Source of the DNA: VXYL01 sp963422285
GTDB lineage: Bacteria > Pseudomonadota > Gammaproteobacteria > Pseudomonadales > Azotimanducaceae
Direction of reading: 5' to 3'
DNA: 64,000 nucleotides
Assembly (NCBI GenBank): GCA_963422285.2
Contig: OY729419.2
Coordinates: forward strand, 496,001 to 560,000
Below the pieces are notes generated by a model. That model had not been told where the DNA came from. It did not search any database and saw only the letters and a program-made list of their open reading frames with translations. This document shows, one piece after another, positions 17,084 through 25,846 of the stretch (positions are counted from its first letter, which is position 1; each line of letters opens with the position of its first letter). A program made the translations under genes and the position numbers.

Positions 17084-18422
17084 TCGACGGCGTCCTTCCT
17101 GCGCTGCAGGCGCGCGAGCTCGGCTTGCGCGGTCTCGCCGAAGGCATCGCGCATGAACCTGTCGGGCCAATTGCGGTGTTGCCGAGTGGGTCGAGTTCGA
17201 GCGCCTCGATCCTGGAGGCGCGGTCGTCCATGCGGCAGAAGTGGAGCGCCACGTCGCCGGCGTTGATCCTCTCTTCGGCGATGCGCCGCTGGAGCCGCAG
17301 CAAGAGGTGCTCGGAGTAGCTTGCGAGAACGATCTGCACCTTGCGATGGGTGGCCGCATGGACGATCATATCGGCGAGCCCCGACTGCGCCAGCGGATGG
17401 AGATGTATCTCCGGCTGCTCCAGAAGCACGGTGGAACCCTCGGGCACATAGTCGAGCAGCACGATCACGGGCAGCACCTGGGAAACGCCGAAGCCGACGT
17501 CCGTGAGCGTGACCTCGGCTCCACCCCTCGCCGTCTGCACCATCGCCTGCCAGCGGTTCGATCCTGCAGCGATCTCTTCGACCCGGAAGCTGTCGATCAG
17601 ACCCAGCTCATGCAACCAATGAGCGACGATGTGGGAAAAAGGACGGTGGCGTTTATTCCGACCAAGGTTCTGTTTCTCGTCCGCCGTCTGCGCCGCGATG
17701 ATCGCAGCAATCGTCCATTCCCCCATATCTCCGACGTCGTCGGGTCGCGAGCCGGCCCAGAGATAGTCGCGCTGGGGGTGCTCGCGCAGCGGGCCGAGAT
17801 AGTGGAGCCGGTCGAGCTGCCGTTCGAACGCGAGTTCGAGACTGGAGAGGAAATCGCTGTTATGGCAGCCGGTCCGTGCGGAATCGGGGAAGCGATAGGT
17901 CTTGACGGGGCCGGACGGTTTCGGCGGTCGTCCCCGTGCGCGCGTGAACTTGAACCTCCCGGGCGTGTCGGCGACGAGCTCGAACCCGGTGCCGCCGTCC
18001 TCGGTTCGCCGCAGCGTGAACTCGGCTTCGCCGACCCTGTATGCCAGCCGCCGACTCCGGAACGCACAGCGATGGAGCTCGAGTTCCCCATCGATGGCAA
18101 GGTCCTTCGACCGGGGAAGCGTCTTTGGCCAACCGACCGCGGCGCTTGGTTCGGAGTCGAAGCGGAGTTCGAAGTCGATCCTGCGTTGCTCGTCGCCGCC
18201 GTGGATCAGGTCCGACGCGGCCCCTAGCTGGACGAACCGGGCGTTGAGGTCCAGCGTGGCGGCGAGATCGTTGGACTCCTGGGTCTGCTTCAGCAACAGC
18301 AGGAACTGCCCGAGGCTCGACTTCCCCGATAAATTGGTGCCGAACAACCGGGTGATTTGGCCGAACTCGACATCGGCCTCGGGCCAGCTCTTGAAGCTGC
18401 GCAGCGTGAGCCGCTTCAACAT
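17064..18422 (-). CDS. AAA ATPase of the DUF3696 / OLD-like type, apparent C-terminal frameshift
   Basis: A 452-residue ABC-type ATPase. Walker A is GTNLSGKSS (28-36) and Walker B is TVLLEQPEIHLHP (about 340), followed by an ASYSEHLLLRLQRRI sensor region, as in SMC/OLD-like defence ATPases. After GNTA (about residue 417, near 17170) the reading goes off: the next frame gives NWPDRFMRDAFGETAQAE and ends in a TGA that overlaps the PIN start as ATGA, exactly as expected of DUF3696 C-termini. One missing A in this place explains it. So the gene is either mutated or holds a sequencing error; the ATPase core is intact. Confidence 0.82.
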   Translation of the reverse strand: MLKRLTLRSFKSWPEADVEFGQITRLFGTNLSGKSSLGQFLLLLKQTQESNDLAATLDLNARFVQLGAASDLIHGGDEQRRIDFELRFDSEPSAAVGWPKTLPRSKDLAIDGELELHRCAFRSRRLAYRVGEAEFTLRRTEDGGTGFELVADTPGRFKFTRARGRPPKPSGPVKTYRFPDSARTGCHNSDFLSSLELAFERQLDRLHYLGPLREHPQRDYLWAGSRPDDVGDMGEWTIAAIIAAQTADEKQNLGRNKRHRPFSHIVAHWLHELGLIDSFRVEEIAAGSNRWQAMVQTARGGAEVTLTDVGFGVSQVLPVIVLLDYVPEGSTVLLEQPEIHLHPLAQSGLADMIVHAATHRKVQIVLASYSEHLLLRLQRRIAEERINAGDVALHFCRMDDRASRIEALELDPLGNTAIGPTGSCAMPSARPRKPSSRACSAGRTPSNEALGH

Positions 18423-18504
18423 GACCGTCGCATCCCGCAGGATATGGAAGGTTCCGGCAGGATAGCAAGAATGCGCCGCCCGAGGAGAACGGCCATCGCC
18501 CCGC

Positions 18505-18880
18505 TCATGCCGGCAACTCGGCGAGTTTGTACGTCACGCTGGTGGCGCCGAAACCGGGCTCGCGCGTGAACGGCTTGCGAATACAGCGCGGGCGAGAGCA
18601 CGTCGAGACGGGCGATGAGCAGGCCGCGCTCGGCAAACGGGTTCGCGGTGGGGGCAGCCTCCGCCTGGCCCCGGGTCGGGATGTCGAAGGAGAAGCCGAA
18701 CTTCTCGTGCAGCAGCAGTGCGCCGTCGCCGTCAAAGGACCATGGACCTCCCTCCTGCACCGCGTCCTCCTCGGACAGGCCGAGCTTGGCGCACACGACA
18801 TCGGCGGCGCGGGTTGAGCACGATGCGCCCATTCTCCGCGCCCACATCAAAGCATTCGGCGACCTCCACGGTGTCATGAC
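18505..18880 (-). pseudogene. Frame-disrupted remnant, N-terminus AbrB-antitoxin-like
   Basis: Three minus-strand frames must be joined: VEVAECFDVGAENGRIVLNP (near 18870-18815), then RAADVVCAKLGLSEEDA and PWSFDGDGALLLHEKFGFSF and AERGLLIARLDVLSPALYS (to about 18580), then KPFTREPGFGATSVTYKLAELPA ending at 18505. The first piece resembles small AbrB/antitoxin-like proteins in pattern; the rest I do not recognise. No start or intact frame remains. It lies just upstream of the ATPase-PIN module and may be debris of the same insertion. Confidence 0.45.
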
Positions 18881-19103
18881 ACCGGGCCTTGCGTCCGGCC
18901 CCGACTGCTGCCGCGCCGGAACCGGTTTGCCGCCGCGACATACGCAGATCACGGGAAGCAGGCGCTGCAGGAGGTCGAGCATCGGATCACAACCTCTGCA
19001 ATTCAGGTTTGTCCGGCATGGCACAAGACTCGGCTTGACATGCTCGTTGGCGACGGGCATATTGCGCCGCCTTTCATGCTCTAGGTTCAGCGAGGATCGC
19101 CCC

Positions 19104-19379
19104 TTGGCAAACAGCGCCCAAGCTCGTAAACGCACCCGTCAGGCGGAGCGCCATCGCGTCCGCAATGCAAGCCATCGCTCGATGGTGCGCACCCACATCA
19201 AGAAGGTGGTCGCCGCCATCGAGACGCGCGACGCCGAAGCCGCCGTCGCGGCGTTTCGAGCAGCAGTGCCCGTCATCGACAAGATGGCAAGCAAGGGCAT
19301 CCTGCACAAGAACAAGGCCGCCCGGCACAAGTCGCGGCTGGCGGCGAAGGTCAATGCGCTGTCGTCTTCGTCGCCCTAG
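19104..19379 (+). CDS. rpsT: 30S ribosomal protein S20
   Basis: A 91-residue primary 16S rRNA-binding protein rich in Lys/Arg/Ala: ANSAQARKRTRQAERHRVRN, then the conserved helix pairs VRTHIKKVVAAIE and ILHKNKAARHKSRLAAKVNAL. The only start fitting the family N-terminus is TTG at 19104. A UUG start is also used by E. coli rpsT, where it takes part in autoregulation, so this looks conserved rather than an error. It converges on proB. Confidence 0.96.
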   Translation: MANSAQARKRTRQAERHRVRNASHRSMVRTHIKKVVAAIETRDAEAAVAAFRAAVPVIDKMASKGILHKNKAARHKSRLAAKVNALSSSSP

Positions 19380-19403
19380 CAGCTCCTCCCTCGCTGCGAT
19401 CCC

Positions 19404-20555
19404 CTAGCGGATCGCATGCACCACCAAATTGTCGCGGTGAACGAGTTCCCGAGCGTCCACATAGCCTAGGATGGTTTCGATCTCGTCGGATTTGCAGCCG
19501 AGCAGCCGGCGGGTTTCGGCCACGTCGTAGTTGGCCAGGCCTTTGGCGATCTCGCCACCACTCGCATCCAGCACCCGCACCATGTCGCCGCGTCGGAAGA
19601 CGCCGCCCGCAGCGGCGACGCCGGCGGGCAGGACGCTCACGCCCCGGCGCACGATGGCGTCCGCCGCACCGGCATCCACATGCAGCTCGCCCTTGGCGCG
19701 CAACTGCCCGGCGATCCAGCGCTTGCGGGCGTCCAGAGGCGCCAAGTCGGCGGTCAGCAGGGTGCCAGCGTCGTCGCCCCGGGCCAAGCGCGACAGGATG
19801 TCCGGTGCATGGCCATGAGCGATGACGGTGTGGGTGCCGGAGAGTGCCGCCAAACGGGCCGCGGCCAGCTTCGTTACCATGCCGCCGCGGCCCAGCCGGC
19901 CAGCGCCAGCGCCAGCCATGAGGTCCAATCGCGGGTCCGCGGCAGCGGCTTCGCGCACCAAGGGCGCGGCGGGATGCAAGCGGGGATCGGCTTCATGCAG
20001 GCCGTCCCGGTCGGTCAGCAGCACCAGCACGTCGGCCGAGAGCAGGCTCGCCACCAAGCCGGCCAAGGTGTCGTTGTCGCCCAGCTTGATCTCGTCGGTG
20101 GCGACGGAGTCGTTCTCGTTGACCACGGGCACCACGCCGAGATCGAGCAGCGTGGTCAACGTGGTGCGGGCGTTGAGATAGCGTTCGCGGTTGGCGAGGT
20201 CGTCGTGGGTGAGCAGCACCAGGGCGCTGGTGCGACGGTGGCGCTTGAAGGAGCGTTCGTAGGCTTCGATCAGACCGGATTGGCCGACCGCGGCAACCGC
20301 CTGCAATTGGTGAACCGCGCTCGGACGGTGCGCGAAGCCGAGCCGCCGGCAGCCTTCGGCCACCGCGCCACTCGATACCACAACCGTACTCTGGCCGCTC
20401 GCCGAGAGCTCAGCGATCTGGCCGCACCAGTCGTCCAGGCCGCCGGTGTCGAGGCCCTGTCCGTCGCCGGTGAGCAGGGCGCTGCCGATCTTGACCACCC
20501 AGATCTTGGCCGTCGCCAGCGCCGATCGCGGGGATTGTGCGCGACCCTCAGTCAC
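19404..20555 (-). CDS. proB: Glutamate 5-kinase
   Basis: First step of proline synthesis from glutamate. About 383 residues with an amino-acid kinase domain (KIWVVKIGSALLTGDG, NENDSVATDEIKLGDND) and a C-terminal PUA domain (RGDMVRVLDASGGEIAKGLANY). No ATG is found near the start of the kinase domain; GTG at 20555 is inferred and overlaps the obgE stop by 8 bp. Last gene of rplU-rpmA-obgE-proB, a common gammaproteobacterial order. proA is not in the window. Confidence 0.94.
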   Translation of the reverse strand: MTEGRAQSPRSALATAKIWVVKIGSALLTGDGQGLDTGGLDDWCGQIAELSASGQSTVVVSSGAVAEGCRRLGFAHRPSAVHQLQAVAAVGQSGLIEAYERSFKRHRRTSALVLLTHDDLANRERYLNARTTLTTLLDLGVVPVVNENDSVATDEIKLGDNDTLAGLVASLLSADVLVLLTDRDGLHEADPRLHPAAPLVREAAAADPRLDLMAGAGAGRLGRGGMVTKLAAARLAALSGTHTVIAHGHAPDILSRLARGDDAGTLLTADLAPLDARKRWIAGQLRAKGELHVDAGAADAIVRRGVSVLPAGVAAAGGVFRRGDMVRVLDASGGEIAKGLANYDVAETRRLLGCKSDEIETILGYVDARELVHRDNLVVHAIR

Positions 20556-21765
20556 GCCGGTACGCCACCTCGACTTCATCGTCGGTGGCATCCTTCGCAT
20601 TGCGTCGCTCGGCGGCCGCGGCGAATTCCCGCTCCACCACATCGCTGCGAACACGGCGATCAAAATCGCGCTCCCGCTCGGCGAAGGCGGCATCCGTCCG
20701 CAAGCGCTCGCGGTATTCGGCAACATGGGCCATGACGGCAGCGTTGAGCTGGTCGATGCCCTGGCCGGTGATTGCCGATACTCCCCGACAGGGGCGGTGC
20801 GGAAACGCTTGGCGCAGCTGCTTCAGCGTTGCCTCGCCCCCCGGCAGGTCCATCTTGGTGACCACCATCCAGATGGTGCGCTCGCGGAAGGCGGCACTGT
20901 AGGCGAATAGCTCCGCCTCAATGGCGCGGGCATTGTTCACCGGGTCGCTTTCGACAGGTCGTTGCGCATCGCGCCCAATCGAGGACGGCGGCAAGGCAGT
21001 CGCGTCGCAGCTGCCTATGGGGGCGGCATGCACCAAGTGCAGCAGCAGCCGGGCGCGCGACAGATGCTTCAGGAAGCGCATGCCGAGCCCGGCCCCTTTC
21101 GAGGCGCCGGGAACGAGGCCGGGCACATCCGCCATGACGAAGCTGGCGTCCTGGTCCACGCGCACCACACCGAGGTTGGGTATCAAGGTGGTGAACGGGT
21201 AGTCGGCGATCTTCGGCTTGGACGCCGAGACGCGGCTGATGAGGGTCGATTTTCCTGCGTTCGGCAGGCCCAGCAAGCCCACGTCGGCGATGACCTTCAG
21301 TTCCAGCCGCAGTCGTCGGCGCTCGCCAAGTCGCCCCGCCGTGGTGCGGCGAGGAGCGCGGTTGGTGCTGGACTTGAAGCGGGCATTGCCGAAACCTCGG
21401 GCACCGCCTCTCGCCACAATCAAGGTTTCGCCCGCCACAGCCACGTCGCCAATGATCGAGCGGGTCTCCTCGTCCACCACCGTCGTACCCACCGGCACCC
21501 GCACGTCCAAGTCGCGGCCATCGGCGCCAGTCTTGTCGCTGCTGCCGCCGTGGCACCCGTTCTCCGCCCGGCACCGAGGCGTGAAGCGAAAATCCGCCAG
21601 GGTATTCAGGGCTACGTCGCCTACCAGCCGCACCGAGCCGCCGTTGCCGCCGTTGCCGCCGTCGGGCCCGCCTCTGGGCAGGTTGCGGGCGCGATGGAAG
21701 CTCAGGCAGCCGTTGCCTCCCTTGCCGGCTTGCACCTCGATGACGGCTTCATCAACGAATTGCAC
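20548..21765 (-). CDS. obgE: GTPase Obg/CgtA
   Basis: Ribosome-associated GTPase involved in 50S assembly and stress response. The 405-residue protein has the glycine-rich OBG fold (GGPDGGNGGNGGSVRLVGD), then a G domain with G1 GLPNAGKST, switch region DYPFTTL, G3 DVPGLVPGA and a G4 reading TKMD in place of NKxD. A loop of about 20 residues between G3 and G4 (CDATALPPSSIGRDAQRP) looks like a lineage-specific insert. It follows rpmA and overlaps proB. Confidence 0.96.
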   Translation of the reverse strand: MQFVDEAVIEVQAGKGGNGCLSFHRARNLPRGGPDGGNGGNGGSVRLVGDVALNTLADFRFTPRCRAENGCHGGSSDKTGADGRDLDVRVPVGTTVVDEETRSIIGDVAVAGETLIVARGGARGFGNARFKSSTNRAPRRTTAGRLGERRRLRLELKVIADVGLLGLPNAGKSTLISRVSASKPKIADYPFTTLIPNLGVVRVDQDASFVMADVPGLVPGASKGAGLGMRFLKHLSRARLLLHLVHAAPIGSCDATALPPSSIGRDAQRPVESDPVNNARAIEAELFAYSAAFRERTIWMVVTKMDLPGGEATLKQLRQAFPHRPCRGVSAITGQGIDQLNAAVMAHVAEYRERLRTDAAFAERERDFDRRVRSDVVEREFAAAAERRNAKDATDDEVEVAYRRD

Positions 21766-21808
21766 GACGAACGCCTACCCATCGACGAGCCGGTGTCGGG
21801 GTACGACG

Positions 21809-22075
21809 TCAGACCGGTTCTGCCGGCACCACGCTCACGTACTTGCGTCCCAACGGCCCACGCATTTCGAACTGGACGGTGCCGCGGGCGGTGGCGAACA
21901 GGGTGTGGTCCCGGCCGCAGCCGACATTGGCACCGGGATGGAACTTGGTGCCGCGCTGGCGAACGATGATGTTGCCGGCAAGCACCCGCTCGCCGCCGTA
22001 CTTCTTCACGCCGAGGCGCTTGGAGTGGGAATCGCGCCCGTTGCGCGTACTGCCGCCTGCTTTCTTGTGTGCCAT
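21809..22075 (-). CDS. rpmA: 50S ribosomal protein L27
   Basis: An 88-residue protein starting MAHKKAGGSTRNGRDSHSKR, the invariant L27 N-terminus that reaches the peptidyl-transferase centre. KFHPGANVGCGRDHTLFA follows. There is no cleavable N-terminal extension of the Firmicutes type. The start at 22075 fits the family; the frame is open a further 21 codons upstream. It lies 63 bp after rplU in the same operon. Confidence 0.98.
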   Translation of the reverse strand: MAHKKAGGSTRNGRDSHSKRLGVKKYGGERVLAGNIIVRQRGTKFHPGANVGCGRDHTLFATARGTVQFEMRGPLGRKYVSVVPAEPV

Positions 22076-22138
22076 GTTGAAGTCCTCTATTGTTGCCGCG
22101 GCTGTTGCCGTGGCGCCTACGCGCTGTTGCCGTGGCAC

Positions 22139-22501
22139 CTAAGCGGCGGGCGCCATCTCGTCTTCGGCGTTCGCGCTGCTGACGGCTGGCGGACGGGTGA
22201 TGGTCGTGATCCTGACATCGGTGAAGCCCTGGCGGTGGCCCTTCTTGCGCAGATAGTTCTTGCGCCGCTTGAACTTGATGACGGTTATTTTTCGGCTGCG
22301 GCTCTGGTCGACCACTTCGCCGAACACCTGGGCGTCCTGCACCAAGGGAGCGCCGATGGCGATATCGTCGCCTTCGGCGATCATCAGCACCCGGTCGAAG
22401 ACCACGCGGTCGCCTGGCTTGCCGGCCAAGCGCTCCAAGCGCACTACCTCGCCTTCGACGACTCGATGCTGCTTGCCGCCGCTTTCCAATACCGCGAACA
22501 T
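22139..22501 (-). CDS. rplU: 50S ribosomal protein L21
   Basis: A 120-residue 23S rRNA-binding protein. MFAVLESGGKQHRVVEGEVV and KFKRRKNYLRKKGHRQGFTDVRI are the L21 signatures. The C-terminus carries an acidic tail (SSANAEDEMAPAA) beyond the usual end. First gene of the rplU-rpmA-obgE-proB operon, divergent from ispB; the shared upstream region is 22502-22679. Confidence 0.98.
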   Translation of the reverse strand: MFAVLESGGKQHRVVEGEVVRLERLAGKPGDRVVFDRVLMIAEGDDIAIGAPLVQDAQVFGEVVDQSRSRKITVIKFKRRKNYLRKKGHRQGFTDVRITTITRPPAVSSANAEDEMAPAA

Positions 22502-22679
22502 CGTCCGGCTCCTCTCCAAGGTGTACTACAATGCCGCCGATCAGCCCGACGGTGGTGGAAGGCGCGGCATTCTAGGGGCTGGACGCGGCGATTACAATGC
22601 CGGCGAGCGAGAAGGCGAGAGTCCTCTCGCCTGGAGAGCGCCGCACGAACAGCAACGCGAGACGAGCCCACGGCCCGGC

Positions 22680-23696
22680 ATGGCTTTGAACTTCGCCGCA
22701 CGAACAGCCGCAACGCCTCGCCCCAAGTTGGGCTTGGCCGAGATCTTCGGCCTCGTCCACGACGACTTCGACCACGTCAACCGGCTCATTCCCCGCCAGC
22801 TATCGTCCGGCATCGCCTTGGTGGAGGAAATCGGCCGCTACATCGTCGAGGCCGGCGGCAAGCGGCTGCGCCCGCTGATCGTGCTGCTCGCCGCCCGTGC
22901 CTGCGGCTGCCGCAATAGCGATCCGATACGTCTGGCGGCCATCATCGAGTTTCTGCACACCGCCACGCTGCTGCACGACGACGTGGTGGACAAGAGCGCC
23001 CGCCGCCGAGGCCGCGCCACCGCCAACGCCCTGTGGGGCAACGCGCCGAGCGTGCTGGTGGGCGACTTCCTCTATTCCCGGGGCTTCCAGCTCATGGTGG
23101 AGCTGGACAGCATGGACATCATGGCCATCATCAGCGACGCCACCAACATCATTGCCGAGGGCGAGGTGATGCAACTTGCCCATATCGGCAAAGTGGACAT
23201 GGCCGAAGCCGACTACCTGGAAGTCGTGCGCCGCAAGACGGCCATGCTGTTCCAGGCGGCGGCGCACACTGGCGCAGGGCTCGGTTCCAGCGACGCCGAT
23301 CTTATCGATGCGCTGCGCCGCTACGGCCTGCACTTCGGCATGGCCTACCAGCTAGTGGACGACTGGCTGGACTATGCCGGCGACAGCCTGACCATGGGCA
23401 AGAACGCCGGCGACGATCTCGCCGAAGGCAAGGTGACCCTGCCGCTGATCCATACCATGGCCAACGGCTGCGCTGCCGATGCGGCCCTGGTGCGCAGCGC
23501 CATCGAGGCGCACTCGGCGGAGAACTTCGACCGCGTGGCCGACGCCGTCCGCCACAGCGGCGGTCTCGACTACACCAAGGCCCGGGCCGTGGAAGGAGCC
23601 AACCGGGCGATGATGGAAACGCTGGCGCTGCCACCAAGCCGGTACCGGGACGCATTGGAAGACTTGGCGACGTTCGCGGTGTCGCGGATGTTCTGA
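22680..23696 (+). CDS. ispB: Octaprenyl diphosphate synthase (trans-isoprenyl diphosphate synthase)
   Basis: Makes the long isoprenoid side chain of ubiquinone by adding isopentenyl diphosphate units. The 338-residue protein has the first Asp-rich motif (LLHDDVVDKS), the RGRATANALWGN segment, and the second Asp-rich region (YQLVDDWLDYAGD) with GKNAGDDLAEGK, all in the usual places. Start ATG 22680 (MALNFAARTA) fits length and RBS position. Divergent from rplU as in E. coli and followed by tRNA-Pro. Chain length cannot be read from sequence with certainty. Confidence 0.95.
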   Translation: MALNFAARTAATPRPKLGLAEIFGLVHDDFDHVNRLIPRQLSSGIALVEEIGRYIVEAGGKRLRPLIVLLAARACGCRNSDPIRLAAIIEFLHTATLLHDDVVDKSARRRGRATANALWGNAPSVLVGDFLYSRGFQLMVELDSMDIMAIISDATNIIAEGEVMQLAHIGKVDMAEADYLEVVRRKTAMLFQAAAHTGAGLGSSDADLIDALRRYGLHFGMAYQLVDDWLDYAGDSLTMGKNAGDDLAEGKVTLPLIHTMANGCAADAALVRSAIEAHSAENFDRVADAVRHSGGLDYTKARAVEGANRAMMETLALPPSRYRDALEDLATFAVSRMF

Positions 23697-23731
23697 GCCG
23701 GGCCGCGCTAGCCTATCCGCTGGGAAGGCGG

Positions 23732-23737
23732 TACAAT
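23732..23737 (+). promoter_or_regulatory. Possible -10 box of the tRNA-Pro gene
   Basis: TACAAT (5 of 6 to consensus) lies 25 bp before the tRNA. No convincing -35 box is seen 17 bp upstream, so this is a weak call. Confidence 0.35.
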
Positions 23738-23762
23738 GCACGCCGCTGCCGGCAATCGCCAT

Positions 23763-23839
23763 CGGAGTGTAGCTCAGTCTGGTAGAGCACTGCCTTCGGG
23801 AGGCAGGGGCCCCCGGTTCAAGTCCGGGCACTCCGACCA
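23763..23839 (+). tRNA. tRNA-Pro (anticodon CGG)
   Basis: A 77-nt cloverleaf with CCA encoded. Acceptor arms CGGAGTG and CACTCCG pair fully; D arm AGCTC...GAGC; anticodon stem CTGCC/GGCAG with loop TTCGGGA giving anticodon CGG; T arm with GTTCAAG. It reads CCG codons, which are frequent in this GC-rich genome. It lies between the convergent ispB and the ABC transporter genes. Confidence 0.97.
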
Positions 23840-23901
23840 AATTGGCTGGTGGGCGTCTTTTCGCGCCAGCGGAGTCGCGGCGCCGCTGGCAAGCGCCGGC
23901 G

Positions 23902-25098
23902 TCAGATCAGCAGCTTCTCGCTGCCGTAGCGCCGTACCGTCGCCAATGCGCCCAGCGCCCCCGCCGCGACGGTGGACACGGCGGATGCCAGCACATGAAT
24001 CGCATCCACGCCCTCTCCCTTGATGAGCCCGGTCACCAGCAGGTGCTGCGACAGGCTGGGCACGAGCATCCACGGCGCCGACGGCTGGATCGGATTCAGC
24101 ACCACCAGCAAGATAGGCAGCGGCGGCACCACCATGGCGATGCTGGTGTAGGTCTGCGCTTCGCGGAAGTTCTTGGTATAGGAGGCGACGACCATCATCA
24201 ATCCAGCGCCGAGAACGGCGAAGGGCAGCATGACGAGGTATATCTGGATGCATACGGCCAGCGGCAGATTGGCGGTCATGCCGATCTTGGCCAGCGGCAG
24301 GAAGCGCACCGCGACGGCGAACGAGGCGACCGCCACCGCCAGCGACGCGGCCATGAAGACGAAGGTGGCGGCAAGCTTGCCGAACACCAGCAGCCGGCGC
24401 GGCACCGGCAGCGTCAGCAGCGGCTCCAGGGAGCCCCGTTCGCGTTCCCCGGAGGTGGTATCGATGGCTACCTGGGTGCCGCCGAGCAGAGTGGAGAACA
24501 GCAGGAAGTAGGTCATCATGCCGAGCAGCAGAATGGCGCGCGCCGAGGGCGTGGAGACGTCGTCCATCAACACCGCGAACGGCCGTCCGACGAAGGGATC
24601 GATGCCGCGCAGGCGCAACCGGTTGGCGCCGATGGCGCGGCCGTACTCGGCCAGCGCGGAGCGCAGCCGGGACAGCGGCACCCGGGCGGTGCTGTTCGAT
24701 TCGTCGGCGACGATCCACAGCCGCGCAGGCGCACCGCTGCGAAGCGCTTGGCCGAAGTCTTCGGCGACCACCAAGCCCACCTTGGCATCGCCCCGCCGTA
24801 CCGCTTCGCGCAAGGCCTCGACATCCGCGAAGCGGTCGTGATCGACGTCGATGAGCCGTCGGTACAGGTAGGACATCAGGTTCTCGGCTCCCTCCCCGCC
24901 TACCACCGGCACATCGATGGGTTGCGCGATTTCGTCCACTTGCCGAGCGACCACGAAGCTGATCAGGATAGCGAACATGATCGGCCCCAGCAGCGGTCCG
25001 AACACCAGTGCCGACACCACGGAGCGCCGTTCGCGCAGGCTGTCGATCAGTTCCTTGCGGAACACCACCGTCGCGCCACGGCTCGAACTACCGTCCAA
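23902..25098 (-). CDS. ABC transporter permease, NatB/ABC-2 type
   Basis: About 398 residues with a first membrane helix (VFGPLLGPIMFAILISFVV), a large extracytoplasmic domain, and five C-terminal helices (LLLGMMTYFLLFST to the end). The GERERGSLEPLLTLPVPRR motif is typical of the ABC-2 NatB/YhaP group. No ATG is near; TTG at 25098 is inferred since GGGGAGGAAG stands 8 bp before it, and it overlaps the ATPase stop. It pairs with the ATPase encoded just upstream, probably as an exporter such as the Na+ efflux NatAB, though the substrate is unknown. Confidence 0.82.
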   Translation of the reverse strand: MDGSSSRGATVVFRKELIDSLRERRSVVSALVFGPLLGPIMFAILISFVVARQVDEIAQPIDVPVVGGEGAENLMSYLYRRLIDVDHDRFADVEALREAVRRGDAKVGLVVAEDFGQALRSGAPARLWIVADESNSTARVPLSRLRSALAEYGRAIGANRLRLRGIDPFVGRPFAVLMDDVSTPSARAILLLGMMTYFLLFSTLLGGTQVAIDTTSGERERGSLEPLLTLPVPRRLLVFGKLAATFVFMAASLAVAVASFAVAVRFLPLAKIGMTANLPLAVCIQIYLVMLPFAVLGAGLMMVVASYTKNFREAQTYTSIAMVVPPLPILLVVLNPIQPSAPWMLVPSLSQHLLVTGLIKGEGVDAIHVLASAVSTVAAGALGALATVRRYGSEKLLI

Positions 25099-25846
25099 CG
25101 GCGACTTCCTCCCCTGTCCAGCCGATGCCGCTGTCCAAGGCGCGGACGAAGGCATCCTCCAGATCTTCGCAGTCCGTGGCGGCACGGATGTCGTCCGTAG
25201 TGCCAGCCACCGAGACCGTGCCAGCAGCCAGGATGACGATGCGATCGCATAGCGCTGCCACCTCCTGCATGATGTGGCTGGAGAACAATATGCAGCAGCC
25301 GGCTTCCCGGCGTTCGCGCACCACGTCGCGCAGCGCCCGGGTGGCCATGACATCGAGACCGTTGGTGGGCTCGTCGAGGATCAGCGTGTCGGGATCGTGC
25401 ACCAGCGACCGGGCCAGCGCGACGCGGATGCGCTGGCCTTGGGAGAACCCCTTGGCGCGGCGGCCGGCGATGTCCTCAATGCCGAGCATAGCGATGACGC
25501 GGTCCACCGCATGCGCCCGTTCCGCCTTGCGATCGAGCCCTTGCAGGGCGGCGTAGTAGGCGATGTTCTCCCGGGCGGTCAGGTTGCCGTACACATTGGA
25601 GTCGTGGGGCAGGACGCCGATGCGGTTGCGTACCGCCACCGGATCGGCACCCACCTCGACGCCGCCCACCCTGGCCGTACCGGCATCGGCCCTCAGCACG
25701 GTACACAGGATGCGCAGAGCGGTGGACTTGCCCGCGCCGTTGGGGCCGAGCAGGCCGGTAATCTGGCCATCGGCGGCAGCGAAGCGGACGGCGTTGAGCG
25801 CCTGCACCTTGCCGAACCGCTTGGACAGGTTCTCTACCTCGATCAC
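25088..25846 (-). CDS. ABC transporter ATP-binding protein, NatA type
   Basis: A 252-residue ATPase with Walker A GPNGAGKST, signature FSQGQRIRVALARSLV (variant of LSGGQ), Walker B TLILDEPTNGLD and the H-loop SSHIMQEV. Sequence and pairing with an ABC-2 permease point to the NatA / drug-exporter subgroup. GTG 25846 is inferred as the start because it overlaps the preceding hydrolase stop (GTGA) and gives the typical IEVENLSKRFGKVQAL N-terminus. Confidence 0.88.
   Translation of the reverse strand: MIEVENLSKRFGKVQALNAVRFAAADGQITGLLGPNGAGKSTALRILCTVLRADAGTARVGGVEVGADPVAVRNRIGVLPHDSNVYGNLTARENIAYYAALQGLDRKAERAHAVDRVIAMLGIEDIAGRRAKGFSQGQRIRVALARSLVHDPDTLILDEPTNGLDVMATRALRDVVRERREAGCCILFSSHIMQEVAALCDRIVILAAGTVSVAGTTDDIRAATDCEDLEDAFVRALDSGIGWTGEEVAVGR

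Noticed and set aside
19395..19416. Hairpin TGCGATCC / GGATCGCA between rpsT and proB as terminator
   Set aside because: An 8-bp stem with 6-nt loop exists, but there is no T run on either side and it overlaps the proB stop, so terminator function is not supported.
21000..21090. Obg insert between G3 and G4 as a possible mobile insertion
   Set aside because: It is in frame, has no repeats or duplications, and loops in this place vary between species.
23835..23880. Possible terminator after tRNA-Pro
   Set aside because: Only a weak, interrupted stem around TCTTTTC; it does not reach a convincing terminator.
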